Source of the DNA: Trebonia sp964581815
Lineage (GTDB): Bacteria > Actinomycetota > Actinomycetes > Streptosporangiales > Streptosporangiaceae
Assembly: GCA_964581815.1 (NCBI GenBank)
Contig: CAZORE010000003.1
Location: 74,226-138,225, forward strand
DNA length: 64,000 nucleotides
Reading direction: 5' to 3'
In this document: in pieces, positions 45,671 to 53,720 of the stretch
Layout: every line of letters begins with the position of its first letter
Position numbering within the stretch: the first letter of the stretch is position 1
Notes under the pieces: model-generated
Database searches by the model: none
The model's input: the letters and a program-made list of their open reading frames with translations, nothing else
Told to the model about the DNA's origin: nothing
Translations under genes and position numbers: made by a program

Positions 45671-46998
45671 TGATGGCAGTCGGTGATTCTTCGCTCGGTA
45701 CCGAGACGACCGTGCGCAGGACCGTCCTTCCGGGCGGCCTGCGCGTGGTCACCGAGTCGCTGCCGGCCGTCCGGTCGGTAGCGCTCGGCATCTGGGTCGG
45801 CGTCGGCTCGCGGGACGAGGACGAGGCGCACGCGGGCGCGACGCACTACCTTGAGCACCTGCTGTTCAAGGGCACCCGCAGGCGCACGGCCCTGGAGATC
45901 TCCGCGGAGATGGACGCGGTCGGCGGCGAGATGAACGCGTTCACCGCCAAGGAGTACACGTGCTACTACGCGCGGGTACTCGACGCGGACCTGCCGCTGG
46001 CGATCGACGTGCTCATCGACATGGTGACCTCCTCGCTCATCGAGCCGAAGGACGTGGACGCCGAGCGCAACGTGGTCCTCGAAGAGATCGCGATGAACGA
46101 GGACGACCCGTCGGACTCGGTGCACGAGGCGTTCACTACGAAGCTGTTCGGCGACACGCCGCTCGGCCGGCCGATCCTCGGCACCGTGGACTCGATCAAC
46201 GCGATCACCAGGGAGCAGATCTTCGAGCACTACCGGGCCAGGTACACCCCGCCGCACCTCGTTGTGTCGGCGGCGGGGAACCTGGACCACGACACCCTGG
46301 TCGCGGCCGTCCAGGCGGCGTTCTCCCCGGTTCTCGCCGACTTCGTCGGCGCCGTGCCCGCGCCGCCGCGGCTGCGCGACGCCGGCGGGCTGTGGGACGG
46401 GTACGGGCCGGCGGCCGGGTCGGGCGTGAAGCTCATCTCCCGGCCGATCGAGCAGGCCAACCTGATCATCGGCTGCGAGGGGCTGTCCCGCACCGACGAG
46501 CGGCGGTTCGCGCTCGGCGTGCTGAACGCGGCGCTCGGCGGCGGCATGTCCTCCCGGCTGTTCCAGGAGGTGCGCGAGAAGCGGGGCCTGGCCTACTCGG
46601 TCTACAGCTTCGCCTCGCAGCACGCCGACACCGGCCTGTGGGGCATCTACGCCGGCTGCCTGCCGTCGAAGGCCGACGAGGTGTTGTCGATCTGCTCCGC
46701 CGAGGTGACGAAGGTCATCGAGTCGGGGCTGACCGACGCTGAACTCGACCGGGGTAAGGGCCAGGTCCGCGGCGGCATCGTCCTCGGCCTTGAGGACCCG
46801 TCGTCCCGGATGACCCGCATCGGCAAGGCCGAGCTTGTCTACCCGAACCTGGAACCGGTCGACGAGATCCTCGCGGCGATCGACGCGGTGACCCACGATG
46901 ACATCCGCGCCATCGCGGCCGAGGTCCTCAGCAGGCCCAAGGTCCTCGCCGTGGTGGGCCCGTTCCAGGACGACAGCGCCTTCTCAGTCCAGGCCTAG
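45670..46998 (+). CDS. M16 family zinc metallopeptidase
   Basis: A 442-residue processing-peptidase-like enzyme with the inverted zinc motif in ATHYLEHLLFKG (HxxEH) and the third ligand Glu in NVVLEEIAMNEDD. The C-terminal half is the inactive M16 domain, with GGGMSSRLFQEVREKRGLAY. In actinobacteria it regularly follows pnp and precedes dapB, as here. GTG 45670 overlaps the pnp TAG; ATG 45673 is equally likely. No ribosome binding site, so translation is probably coupled to pnp. Its last 15 bp overlap dapB on the other strand. Confidence 0.92.
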   Translation: MMAVGDSSLGTETTVRRTVLPGGLRVVTESLPAVRSVALGIWVGVGSRDEDEAHAGATHYLEHLLFKGTRRRTALEISAEMDAVGGEMNAFTAKEYTCYYARVLDADLPLAIDVLIDMVTSSLIEPKDVDAERNVVLEEIAMNEDDPSDSVHEAFTTKLFGDTPLGRPILGTVDSINAITREQIFEHYRARYTPPHLVVSAAGNLDHDTLVAAVQAAFSPVLADFVGAVPAPPRLRDAGGLWDGYGPAAGSGVKLISRPIEQANLIIGCEGLSRTDERRFALGVLNAALGGGMSSRLFQEVREKRGLAYSVYSFASQHADTGLWGIYAGCLPSKADEVLSICSAEVTKVIESGLTDAELDRGKGQVRGGIVLGLEDPSSRMTRIGKAELVYPNLEPVDEILAAIDAVTHDDIRAIAAEVLSRPKVLAVVGPFQDDSAFSVQA

Positions 46999-47727
46999 CA
47001 GCGGCTCGATCCCCACGGTCAGGCCCGCGGGGAGCGTTGCCACGTTGCGGACCGCCAGGAGCACGCCCGGCATGAACGAGGCGCGGTCCAGCGAGTCGTG
47101 ACGGATGGTCAGCGTCTCCCCGTGGCCACCGAGGAGGACCTCCTGGTGCGCGAGGAGGCCGGCCACGCGCACCGAGTGCACGTGCACGTCGTCAACGACG
47201 GCCCCGCGTGCGCCCGTGAGCTCCTGCTTCGTAGCGTCGGGCGGAGCGCCGAGACCTGCCTTGGCGCGGGCCTCGCCGATCAGCGCAGCGGTGCGCAGCG
47301 CGGTGCCCGATGGGGCATCCATCTTGTTCGCGTGGTGCAGTTCGATGATCTCCGCGGACTCGAAGAAGCGCGCGGCTATGGCCGCGAAGCGCATCATCAG
47401 CACGGCGCCGACGGAGAAGTTCGGGGCGATCAGCACGCGGGCTCCGGGTGCGGTGTCCAGCCAGGACCGCACCTCGGCGAGGCGGTCCTCGCTGAAGCCC
47501 GAGGTGCCGACCGCCACGTCAAGCCCGTGCTCCACGCACCAGCGCAGGTTCTCCATCACCGCCGCGACGTGCGTGAAATCGACGACCACGTCGCACCCGA
47601 GCAGCGCGTCGAGCGCGTCCCCGTGGTCGACCTGTGCGGCCACCGAGGCATCCGGCGCGCCCTCGATGGCCTCGCACACGGTGCGCCCCATGCGCCCCCG
47701 GGCACCAAGGACCCCGACCTTGATCAT
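46984..47727 (-). CDS. dapB: 4-Hydroxy-tetrahydrodipicolinate reductase
   Basis: A 247-residue NAD(P)H-dependent reductase of the lysine/diaminopimelate pathway. The nucleotide motif VGVLGARGRMGRTVCEAIEG is at the N-terminus, FTHVAAV and VGTSGFSEDRL follow, and ELHHANKMDAPSGTALRTA carries the catalytic His and Lys. GGGAGG precedes the ATG at 47727. It makes tetrahydrodipicolinate, the DapD substrate. Convergent with the M16 gene, sharing 15 bp. Confidence 0.96.
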   Translation of the reverse strand: MIKVGVLGARGRMGRTVCEAIEGAPDASVAAQVDHGDALDALLGCDVVVDFTHVAAVMENLRWCVEHGLDVAVGTSGFSEDRLAEVRSWLDTAPGARVLIAPNFSVGAVLMMRFAAIAARFFESAEIIELHHANKMDAPSGTALRTAALIGEARAKAGLGAPPDATKQELTGARGAVVDDVHVHSVRVAGLLAHQEVLLGGHGETLTIRHDSLDRASFMPGVLLAVRNVATLPAGLTVGIEPLLGLD

Positions 47728-47798
47728 CGCAGCCTCCCGCAGCGTCTCCTGCTGACCGCAGGATTCTACGCCGCCCGCCCCCGCCGCCACGGCCGGCG

Positions 47799-47804
47799 TA
47801 GGCT
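47799..47804 (+). promoter_or_regulatory. -10 hexamer for the leaderless DUF2277 gene
   Basis: TAGGCT ends 6 nt before the ATG at 47811. Confidence 0.45.
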
Positions 47805-47810
47805 CGGGGC

Positions 47811-48032
47811 ATGTGCCGTTCGATTAAGACCCTGCGCCCGCCCTACGCCGAAGTCGTGACAGATGACGACATGCGGGCCGCGGCCCTGCAGTACGTGCGG
47901 AAGATCAGCGGGTTCCGCACGCCCGCGGCGCGCAACGCGGCCGCCTTCGACCAGGCCGTCGCGGAGGTCGCCGCGGCGACCGCGCGCCTGCTCGACTTGC
48001 TCGAGGTGCGCGCGCCCGCCACGTCAGGGTGA
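47811..48032 (+). CDS. DUF2277 protein
   Basis: A 73-residue protein: MCRSIKTLRPPYAEVVTDDD, then MRAAALQYVRKISGFRTPAA and a helical end. The MCRSIKTLR start and AALQYVRKISGFR block are the hallmarks of DUF2277, a short family of unknown function with an N-terminal Cys. Divergent from dapB. Confidence 0.9.
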   Translation: MCRSIKTLRPPYAEVVTDDDMRAAALQYVRKISGFRTPAARNAAAFDQAVAEVAAATARLLDLLEVRAPATSG

Positions 48033-48084
48033 CAAGCCGCCCCCGGTAACGGCCGGTATCCGGGTGAGGCGATCCCGTGCCGGG

Positions 48085-48090
48085 TAATAG
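48085..48090 (+). promoter_or_regulatory. -10 hexamer for the leaderless YccF gene
   Basis: TAATAG ends 6 nt before the ATG at 48097, which favours that start over the ATG at 48091. Confidence 0.45.
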
Positions 48091-48096
48091 ATGATC

Positions 48097-48498
48097 ATGA
48101 GGCTGATCCTCAACCTGATCTGGCTGATCCTGTGCGGCTGGTGGATGGCACTCGCCTACGTGCTGGCCGGGATCGTCTGCGCCATCTTGATCATCACGAT
48201 CCCGTTCGCCATCGCCTCGTTCCGGATCGCGTCCTACGCGATCTGGCCGTTCGGCCGGTCCGTCGTGGTCCGCCGCGAAGCCGGGATCGGCTCCATCATC
48301 GGCAACATCATCTGGATCGTGCTGTTCGGCTGGGGGCTTGCCCTCGGCCACCTGGCGTCCGGCGTCGTCATGTGCCTCACGATCATCGGCATCCCGCTCG
48401 GCCTGGCGAACTTCAAGCTCATTCCCATCTCGCTGGTCCCGCTCGGCGTCCGGATCGTCTCGTCCGACGAGCTCTATTCCGGCTACCCGCCGCAGTAA
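48097..48498 (+). CDS. YccF-domain membrane protein
   Basis: A 133-residue protein with two YccF (DUF307) modules, each a hydrophobic hairpin: LILNLIWLILCGWWMALAYV with IITIPFAIASFRIASYAIWP, and IIGNIIWIVLFGWGLALGHL with LTIIGIPLGLANFKLIPISL. Four membrane segments are predicted. Function unknown; the family is widespread. Possibly monocistronic. Confidence 0.9.
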   Translation: MRLILNLIWLILCGWWMALAYVLAGIVCAILIITIPFAIASFRIASYAIWPFGRSVVVRREAGIGSIIGNIIWIVLFGWGLALGHLASGVVMCLTIIGIPLGLANFKLIPISLVPLGVRIVSSDELYSGYPPQ

Positions 48499-48574
48499 GG
48501 GGAGCGAGAGAAAGCGGCAGAAGAGGAACGGGTGCGGGTAATCCCGCCCGTCTGCCGGGGCGGCTGCGCGGCAG

Positions 48575-48580
48575 TAGCCT
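48575..48580 (+). promoter_or_regulatory. -10 hexamer for the leaderless 84-residue gene
   Basis: TAGCCT ends 6 nt before the ATG at 48587. Confidence 0.45.
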
Positions 48581-48586
48581 TGGGGG

Positions 48587-48841
48587 ATGGAGGAGACCGA
48601 GAGCCGGGTCGAGGTGTACGTCACGACGGACACCTCGGGCGCGCCGCACAAGGCGGGCGAGCCGAAACTTTACGTGATGTATGACGCGGCCAAGCCGGAG
48701 GCGGGCAGGCTGTACTTCACCGAAGCCGAATGGGACGCGTTCGTGCTCGGCGTCAAGGACGGCGAGTTCGACCTGGACGAGGACGGCAACCTGCCGCCGG
48801 TCCCGGACAGCCAGCGGACCGCGGACCAGCAGGAACGGTAA
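48587..48841 (+). CDS. Small acidic protein, DUF397-like at its C-terminus
   Basis: An 84-residue acidic protein. Residues 40-65 (GRLYFTEAEWDAFVLGVKDG EFD) resemble the second half of DUF397 (FTPAEWxAFxxGVxDGEFD), but the usual N-terminal WxKSSYS segment is absent. DUF397 proteins are often partners of XRE regulators in actinomycetes; none is directly adjacent here, though two XRE genes lie 5-10 kb away. Function unknown. Confidence 0.7.
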   Translation: MEETESRVEVYVTTDTSGAPHKAGEPKLYVMYDAAKPEAGRLYFTEAEWDAFVLGVKDGEFDLDEDGNLPPVPDSQRTADQQER

Positions 48842-48926
48842 TCGTCGCCGATCGCGCACGGGTCGCGGCCGACAGTGTTCGCTCGCGGTCTGGTATCGCC
48901 GTGATCGCTCCGTTTACCCTTTTAGT

Positions 48927-50174
48927 ATGTCTCCGCCGGCGCCAAGGCCAGTGCTCGATTCCTCGCGCTTTGGGCGGACGCCGGTACTCTTCCTGCTCGG
49001 GCTGGCCGCCTGCTGCCTGGTCGCGATGGTGGCGCTCGCGGTCGTGGTGGCACAGCGCGGCCCGGCGCCCGCCTTGGTCGGCCTGCTGCTCGGGCTGCTG
49101 CCGATCCCGTTGCTCGTGGCGCTCATCTTGTACCTGGACCGGCTGGAGCCGGAGCCGCGGGCCCTGCTCGCCGCGATCTTCGGCGCGGGGGCAGGCATCG
49201 CGGTCATTACCGCGCTCCTCGGCCGCGCCCTGGGCACGGCCGTGATTACGACGCCGGAGCTTGCGCCGCACGCGACCGTCACGGCCCTGGTCCCGGCGGG
49301 CCCGGCGATCGGCGGCGCGGTCGTGGCGGAGACGCTCAACGGGCTCGTCCTGCTCGCCCTGCTGGCCTCGCGCCGCACGGAGATCGACGGCATCGAGGAC
49401 GGCGTTGTCTACGGATCGATGGTCGGGCTCGGCTTCGCGCTGGTGGCCAACGTGTACGCCTACGCCGTGGCGTGGAACGCCGGCGTCGGCGCGATCGCCG
49501 AGGAATTCGCCCGGCGGGGGATCTTCGGCCCGGTCTTCCAGGCGCTGTTCACCTCGCTGATCGGGCTCGGCGTCGCCTATGCGGCGGCCCGGCCGCGAGG
49601 CGCCGGCCGGGTAGCCGCGATCGCGGCCGGCTGGCTCGGGGCGGTCGCGCTTGACGCCTTGTGGAACCACTCGGCGGGCGCTCGCGGTATTGGCCTGCTG
49701 GTCACCTACGTCATCCTCCTCATCGCGCTCACCACGGTGGTCGTCGCGGTGCTCGCCGACCGGCGGCGGGTCGTCGGGCTGATCGTCAGCTTCCTGCCAG
49801 ACTTCGAGCATCCCGAGGTGGTCACCGCTGACGACATCAGGATGCTGGCGAGCCTGCGGCTGCGCCGCCACGGCCGGCAATGGGCGCGGCTGACCCTCGG
49901 CCTTGACGGCAGGCGCGCGATGGCCGAGTACCAGCTCGCCGCCACCGAGCTTGCCATGGCCTGCCGCCGCAAGAGCCTGGGCCAGACGACCCAGGAGGCC
50001 TACGTTAGGCACCGCGATGACTCGCTGACCCTGATGCGCGCGGCCGCGGCGGTCGTCCGCGACCAGGAGCAGCTGACCCCGCCGCCGTGGATCGGCCCCG
50101 ACGCGTCTTCCGTCTTCATCGCCTATCAAGCCTGGCCCTTGTGGCCACGCTCCGACTGGCCAGGCGCCAGCTAG
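48927..50174 (+). CDS. PrsW-family membrane protein lacking the catalytic residues
   Basis: A 415-residue protein with about nine hydrophobic segments and a soluble C-terminal domain of about 130 residues. It aligns by eye with PrsW intramembrane metalloproteases: LDRLEPEPRALL, VVAETLNGLVLL (EETxKG in active members), DGVVYGSMVGLGFALVANVY (usually FxxTEN), QALFTSLIGLG (usually HxLFT) and LDALWNHSAG (usually HALWN). Every Glu and His expected at the metal site except one Glu is changed, so it is probably an inactive pseudoprotease, for example a substrate-binding scaffold. ATG 48927. Convergent with ogt. Confidence 0.8.
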   Translation: MSPPAPRPVLDSSRFGRTPVLFLLGLAACCLVAMVALAVVVAQRGPAPALVGLLLGLLPIPLLVALILYLDRLEPEPRALLAAIFGAGAGIAVITALLGRALGTAVITTPELAPHATVTALVPAGPAIGGAVVAETLNGLVLLALLASRRTEIDGIEDGVVYGSMVGLGFALVANVYAYAVAWNAGVGAIAEEFARRGIFGPVFQALFTSLIGLGVAYAAARPRGAGRVAAIAAGWLGAVALDALWNHSAGARGIGLLVTYVILLIALTTVVVAVLADRRRVVGLIVSFLPDFEHPEVVTADDIRMLASLRLRRHGRQWARLTLGLDGRRAMAEYQLAATELAMACRRKSLGQTTQEAYVRHRDDSLTLMRAAAAVVRDQEQLTPPPWIGPDASSVFIAYQAWPLWPRSDWPGAS

Positions 50175-50185
50175 GTGTGCTGGCG
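50165..50185. terminator. Bidirectional hairpin between the PrsW-like gene and ogt
   Basis: CGCCAGC (50165-50171) pairs with GCTGGCG (50179-50185). The stop codon of the PrsW-like gene lies in the loop, and ogt ends 6 bp further on. Confidence 0.6.
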
Positions 50186-50190
50186 GGCGG

Positions 50191-50745
50191 CTAGCCGAAC
50201 AGGGTGGGCTGCCGGTCGGCCTGGGTGACGGCGCGGGCTCCCTCGTGCCGCAGCAGCCATTCCTTGCGGTCGACACCCCAGCCGTACCCGGTCATCGACC
50301 CGTCCGCGCCGATCACGCGATGGCACGGGATGATGATCGAGATGGGGTTGCGCCCGTTGGCGAGCCCGACCGCGCGCGAGGCGACGGGGGACTTGCCGAG
50401 CGCGGCCGCGACCGCGCCGTAGCTGGTCGTCACGCCGTAGGGGATCCTGGTGAGCTCGGCCCAGACCGCGACCTGGAACGGGGTACCGCGCGGCGCGAGG
50501 GCCACATCGAACTCCTTACGCGAGCCGGCGAAGTACTCCGCGAGCTGCTCCGCCACGGCGGCGAACCCGCCGGGGCGGCGGATCCACTCCGGCCGGACCG
50601 AGGCGGAGTGCTCACCGGCGTCGAGCAGGTACAGCCCGCCGAGCGCCCGCTCGTCCCCGGTCAGCAGGATCCTCCCGACCGGCGAGTCCACGATGTCGTA
50701 CCAGGTCGGTGCCACCGGGCCGGCGGCAAGGAACGGACTTGTCAT
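50191..50745 (-). CDS. ogt: Methylated-DNA--protein-cysteine methyltransferase
   Basis: A 184-residue suicide repair protein removing alkyl groups from O6-alkylguanine. The HTH DNA-binding region TSYGAVAAALGKSPVASRAVG precedes the active site NPISIIIPCHRVIGADGSM, with the acceptor Cys in PCHRV. An N-terminal RNaseH-like domain is present (SPVGRILLTGDERALGGLYL). ATG 50745 has GAGGG upstream; GTG 50760 is in a GTGA overlap with the ada-alkA stop. As in mycobacteria, it follows the alkA fusion gene. Confidence 0.94.
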   Translation of the reverse strand: MTSPFLAAGPVAPTWYDIVDSPVGRILLTGDERALGGLYLLDAGEHSASVRPEWIRRPGGFAAVAEQLAEYFAGSRKEFDVALAPRGTPFQVAVWAELTRIPYGVTTSYGAVAAALGKSPVASRAVGLANGRNPISIIIPCHRVIGADGSMTGYGWGVDRKEWLLRHEGARAVTQADRQPTLFG

Positions 50746-50756
50746 GACGTCATCCC

Positions 50757-52367
50757 TCACTTCGTTCGGATATCCAAAGACCGCGCGTCCGCGCTGGGCT
50801 CAAGCGTCGCCCACAGGTGATGCACCGCGTACGAGCGCCACGGCCGCCAGTGCTCGGCCAGGGCGAGGGCCGCCGCGGGCGTTACCGGGCCGCCTCCGGC
50901 AAGCGGGGCGAGGGCCCGCAGCACGCCGACGTCTTCCGGCAGGAACACGTCCGGGTCGGACAGCGCCCGCATCCGGATGTAGCCGGCCGTCCACGGGCCG
51001 ATCCCCGGCAGCGCGAGCAGCCGGGCGCTCACCTGGTCTCGGTCGGCGCCTGGGTCGAGGCTGATTTCGCCGGACGCCAGCGCCCCAGCCAGGGTCACCA
51101 CCGCCCGGGCTCTCGTCAGCGGCATCGGCAGCACCGCCGGGTCGAGCGCGGCGATCAACGCGGCGTCAGGAAAGACGTGGGTCAGCCCCCTGCCGCCCGG
51201 GCTGCCGCCGTTGAGTCCGGCCGCCACGGCGGACGCCGGCAACGGCGCCCCGCACAGCGCGGCCAGCCGTGCGCCGAGCCGCCGCGCGGCGGCGACCGAG
51301 ACCTGCTGGCCGAGCACCGCCCGGATCGCGATCTCATTCCCGTCGACCGCGCCCACCGCGCGCCGCCCTGGTGAGGCGGCCGCGAGCGGGCCGAGCACCG
51401 GATCGCCCGCGAAGAAGCCAGAGATCGCCGCCGGGTCGGCGTCCAGGTCAAGCAGCCGCCGGCACCGCTGCACGGCGGCCGTCACGTCGCGCAGGTCGGA
51501 CAGCGCGAGCGAGCAGTCCACCCAGCTCGAATCAGGAACGAGGCGCAATGAGATCACCCCGCTGCCGTGCGGCAGGCTGATCGTCCGGGCGTACCGGTCG
51601 GCCGCGGCCACCTCGACTCCTGGAATGGCCCGCGCGGCGAGGAAGCCGAACAGCCGCCCCAGGTCGATCGGCGGCCGGAACGGCAGCCGCAGCCGCAGCA
51701 CGCCGGCCGCACCGTGACCGCCGGCCGCACCGTGGCCGCCGGCCGTACCGTGGCCGTCGACCGCAGCCGACGGGACCGGTCGTCGGCCGGAGCGCCCGGC
51801 CCGGTCCCGCGCGGCGGCCCGTTCCCGCAGCTCGCGCGGCGCGATGTCGTACACCTCGAGGATGGTCGCGTTGAACTGCCTGATGGACGTGAAGCCCGCC
51901 GCGAAGGCGATGTCGCCCATCGGCAGCTTCGTGGTCTCGATGAGCACCCGGGCGGTCCGCGCCCGCTGCGCCCTGGCCAGCGCCAGCGGCGCCGCGCCGA
52001 CCTCCGCGGTCAGCAGCCGGCCCACCTGCCTGGCCGAGTAGCCGAGGCGAGCCGCCAGGCCGTCCACACCGGACCGGTCGACCACGCCGTCCGCGATCAG
52101 CCGCATCGCGCGCCCCGCGACGTCGGAGCGAACGTTCCACTCGGGGGAGCCGGGCGACGCGTCGGGCCGGCACCGCTTGCAGGCGCGGAACCCCGCCTGC
52201 TGCGCCGCGGCCGCGGTCGGGTAGAAGACGATGTTCACCCGCTTGGGCGTGATTGCCGGGCAGGACGGCCGGCAGTAGATGCCCGTTGTCCGCACGGCGC
52301 AGAAGAACACCCCATCAAACCGGGCGTCCTTGCTAAGCGCCGCCGTGTACCGCTGCTCATCGTCCAT
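50757..52367 (-). CDS. alkA: AdaA-AlkA fusion: alkylation-sensing regulator and 3-methyladenine glycosylase II
   Basis: A 536-residue multidomain protein. Residues about 20-75 form the Ada zinc domain with FFCAVRTTGIYCRPSC and FRACKRC supplying four Cys, one of which takes a methyl group from phosphotriesters. An AraC-type HTH follows (DGLAARLGYSARQVGRLLT, and FTSIRQFNATILEVYDIAPR). A Gly/His/Ala linker with GHGAAG repeats leads to AlkA: LLALPGIGPWTAGYIRMRA is the HhH-GPD motif and FLPEDVGVLRA has the catalytic Asp. It likely activates its own operon with ogt, as in mycobacterial Rv1317c. ATG 52367. Confidence 0.93.
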   Translation of the reverse strand: MDDEQRYTAALSKDARFDGVFFCAVRTTGIYCRPSCPAITPKRVNIVFYPTAAAAQQAGFRACKRCRPDASPGSPEWNVRSDVAGRAMRLIADGVVDRSGVDGLAARLGYSARQVGRLLTAEVGAAPLALARAQRARTARVLIETTKLPMGDIAFAAGFTSIRQFNATILEVYDIAPRELRERAAARDRAGRSGRRPVPSAAVDGHGTAGGHGAAGGHGAAGVLRLRLPFRPPIDLGRLFGFLAARAIPGVEVAAADRYARTISLPHGSGVISLRLVPDSSWVDCSLALSDLRDVTAAVQRCRRLLDLDADPAAISGFFAGDPVLGPLAAASPGRRAVGAVDGNEIAIRAVLGQQVSVAAARRLGARLAALCGAPLPASAVAAGLNGGSPGGRGLTHVFPDAALIAALDPAVLPMPLTRARAVVTLAGALASGEISLDPGADRDQVSARLLALPGIGPWTAGYIRMRALSDPDVFLPEDVGVLRALAPLAGGGPVTPAAALALAEHWRPWRSYAVHHLWATLEPSADARSLDIRTK

Positions 52368-52403
52368 CACCGTTACACTCAACCACCCGCGCGACGCCGC
52401 CAC

Positions 52404-52836
52404 TAGCGGAAATCGGACATCATAGGCGGGCCTTCGGCGGCGAAAACCCCGGTACCGAACGAGAGCGTCCTCCGCCCGTTCCGGCGACGGTGATGACCGA
52501 GATCAGGGCGGGACGCCCGCCCCTCGTCAGCGCGGCCAGGGCGCACCAGCGTTCCCGTCCGCACGACGCGATGGCATGCCGAGGGTGCCTGCGTGGCAGC
52601 ATCGTCCCGGCGGCGTCTAGGGAGGGGTTATCGAGACCAGTGAGAGCTGTGAGCTGCCTGGTATCTGCCCACCAGTCCTGGCGGGACTCTTTTATGTAGG
52701 GTTTGCGTGTTATGTAGGGTTAGTGGCGTAATGGCGCTATAAAGCCTTCATGATCATGGGCTTGAGCCACTGGGACGTTGCGCCTGTGGCTGGTGGTGCT
52801 AGCGGGTTCGCCGCGTGGGCGGCTGGGTGCCTGCGC
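52404..52836. other. Intergenic region with a 12-bp direct repeat
   Basis: 433 bp upstream of ada-alkA and downstream of the PHP gene. No gene is supported. TTATGTAGGGTT occurs twice, at 52692-52703 and 52710-52721, 18 bp apart, in an AT-rich patch, preceded by a CCCACCA/TGGCGGG stem (52668-52684) with a following TCTTTT. These look like a terminator or an old insertion scar. Confidence 0.5.
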
Positions 52837-53658
52837 TTACGCGCGCCAGAAGTCGTACGGGTCGCGGCCCGGGCGGAAGCCCGCCGCCTCGACGATGTCG
52901 ACCGCCAGTTTGAAGCGGTCACCGACGCGGCCGGGCAGGTGGGCGTCGCTGCCGAAGGACACGGCGGTACCGCCCGACTGCCGCCACCAGCGCACCAGGT
53001 CGACGGAGGCCAGGGGTGACTTCGTGTTGATCTCGAGCACCCGGCCCGAGACGGCGAGTGCGCGGAGCGCCGTGCGGTACTCCTCCTCGAATGGCTCCTC
53101 CCGGTACCGGTGCGCGCCCTTGGGCCAGTACCGGCGCGGGAAGTCCAGGTGGGCGAGCACCTGGAACAGGTCGCTGCCCTCGATGAGCGCGACAAGCTCA
53201 GCGAAGTAGTAGCGCATCGCGTCGCCGTCTGGCATCGCGCCGAAGAGTGCGTCGGCGGCGACCAGTCGCCCACGGTAAGGGACGGCGTGCAGCGAGCCGA
53301 GGACCCGGTCGAAGGAATTCCCGCGCACCACCGCGCCGGCGCTGCCCGCGAACAGGTGCGACTCGCCCGCCTCCACGCCGGACAGGATCCGCAGTCCGGG
53401 GAACCGCTGCCGGCATTCCTCAATCGATGCCATGTACCCGGTGACGTCTAGCGGCCTGATCCGGCCCCACCAGCGATGGTCGGTCGCGACGTCCATGATC
53501 GCGTCGCCCGCAGCCCCTGCCGTGAACTCCAGGTGCTCGGTGAACGCGATGGCGGGCAGTCCGACGGTGACCGCCTGCTCGCAACTGCGCACCATGGAGG
53601 CGTCCGCCGACGTGTCGTACGACCATTCGGTATGCACATGATTATCAGGAGGCAGCAC
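52837..53658 (-). CDS. PHP-domain phosphoesterase, histidinol-phosphatase-like
   Basis: A 273-residue metal-dependent phosphatase of the PHP superfamily. Metal ligands are spread over DNHVHTEWSYD near the N-terminus, IAFTEHLEFT, GVEAGESHLF, LAHLDFPRRYWP and FGSDAHLPGRVGDRF. This matches HisK-type histidinol-phosphatases, though other substrates are possible. GTG 53658 is preferred because TAGTAT ends 6 nt upstream; TTG 53664 is an alternative. No other his gene is nearby. Confidence 0.85.
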   Translation of the reverse strand: MLPPDNHVHTEWSYDTSADASMVRSCEQAVTVGLPAIAFTEHLEFTAGAAGDAIMDVATDHRWWGRIRPLDVTGYMASIEECRQRFPGLRILSGVEAGESHLFAGSAGAVVRGNSFDRVLGSLHAVPYRGRLVAADALFGAMPDGDAMRYYFAELVALIEGSDLFQVLAHLDFPRRYWPKGAHRYREEPFEEEYRTALRALAVSGRVLEINTKSPLASVDLVRWWRQSGGTAVSFGSDAHLPGRVGDRFKLAVDIVEAAGFRPGRDPYDFWRA

Positions 53659-53664
53659 GGTCAA

Positions 53665-53670
53665 ATACTA
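53665..53670 (-). promoter_or_regulatory. -10 hexamer for the leaderless PHP gene
   Basis: On the minus strand TAGTAT ends 6 nt before the GTG at 53658. Confidence 0.45.
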
Positions 53671-53720
53671 CTTGCGGGCGGAACGGCCCCCCGCGCCCCC
53701 GATCACGGTGAGTGCGGCAC

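Noticed and set aside
43301..46896. Long minus-strand open frames opposite pnp and the M16 gene
   Set aside because: Low-complexity Arg/Asp/Val/Leu-rich translations with no domains, exactly opposite well-identified genes.
48753..50276. 507-codon minus-strand frame
   Set aside because: Antisense to the PrsW-like gene; the plus strand encodes hydrophobic helices and PrsW framework motifs.
52490..52699. 69-codon plus-strand frame in the ada-alkA upstream region
   Set aside because: No ribosome binding site, no typical codon bias and no recognisable sequence.
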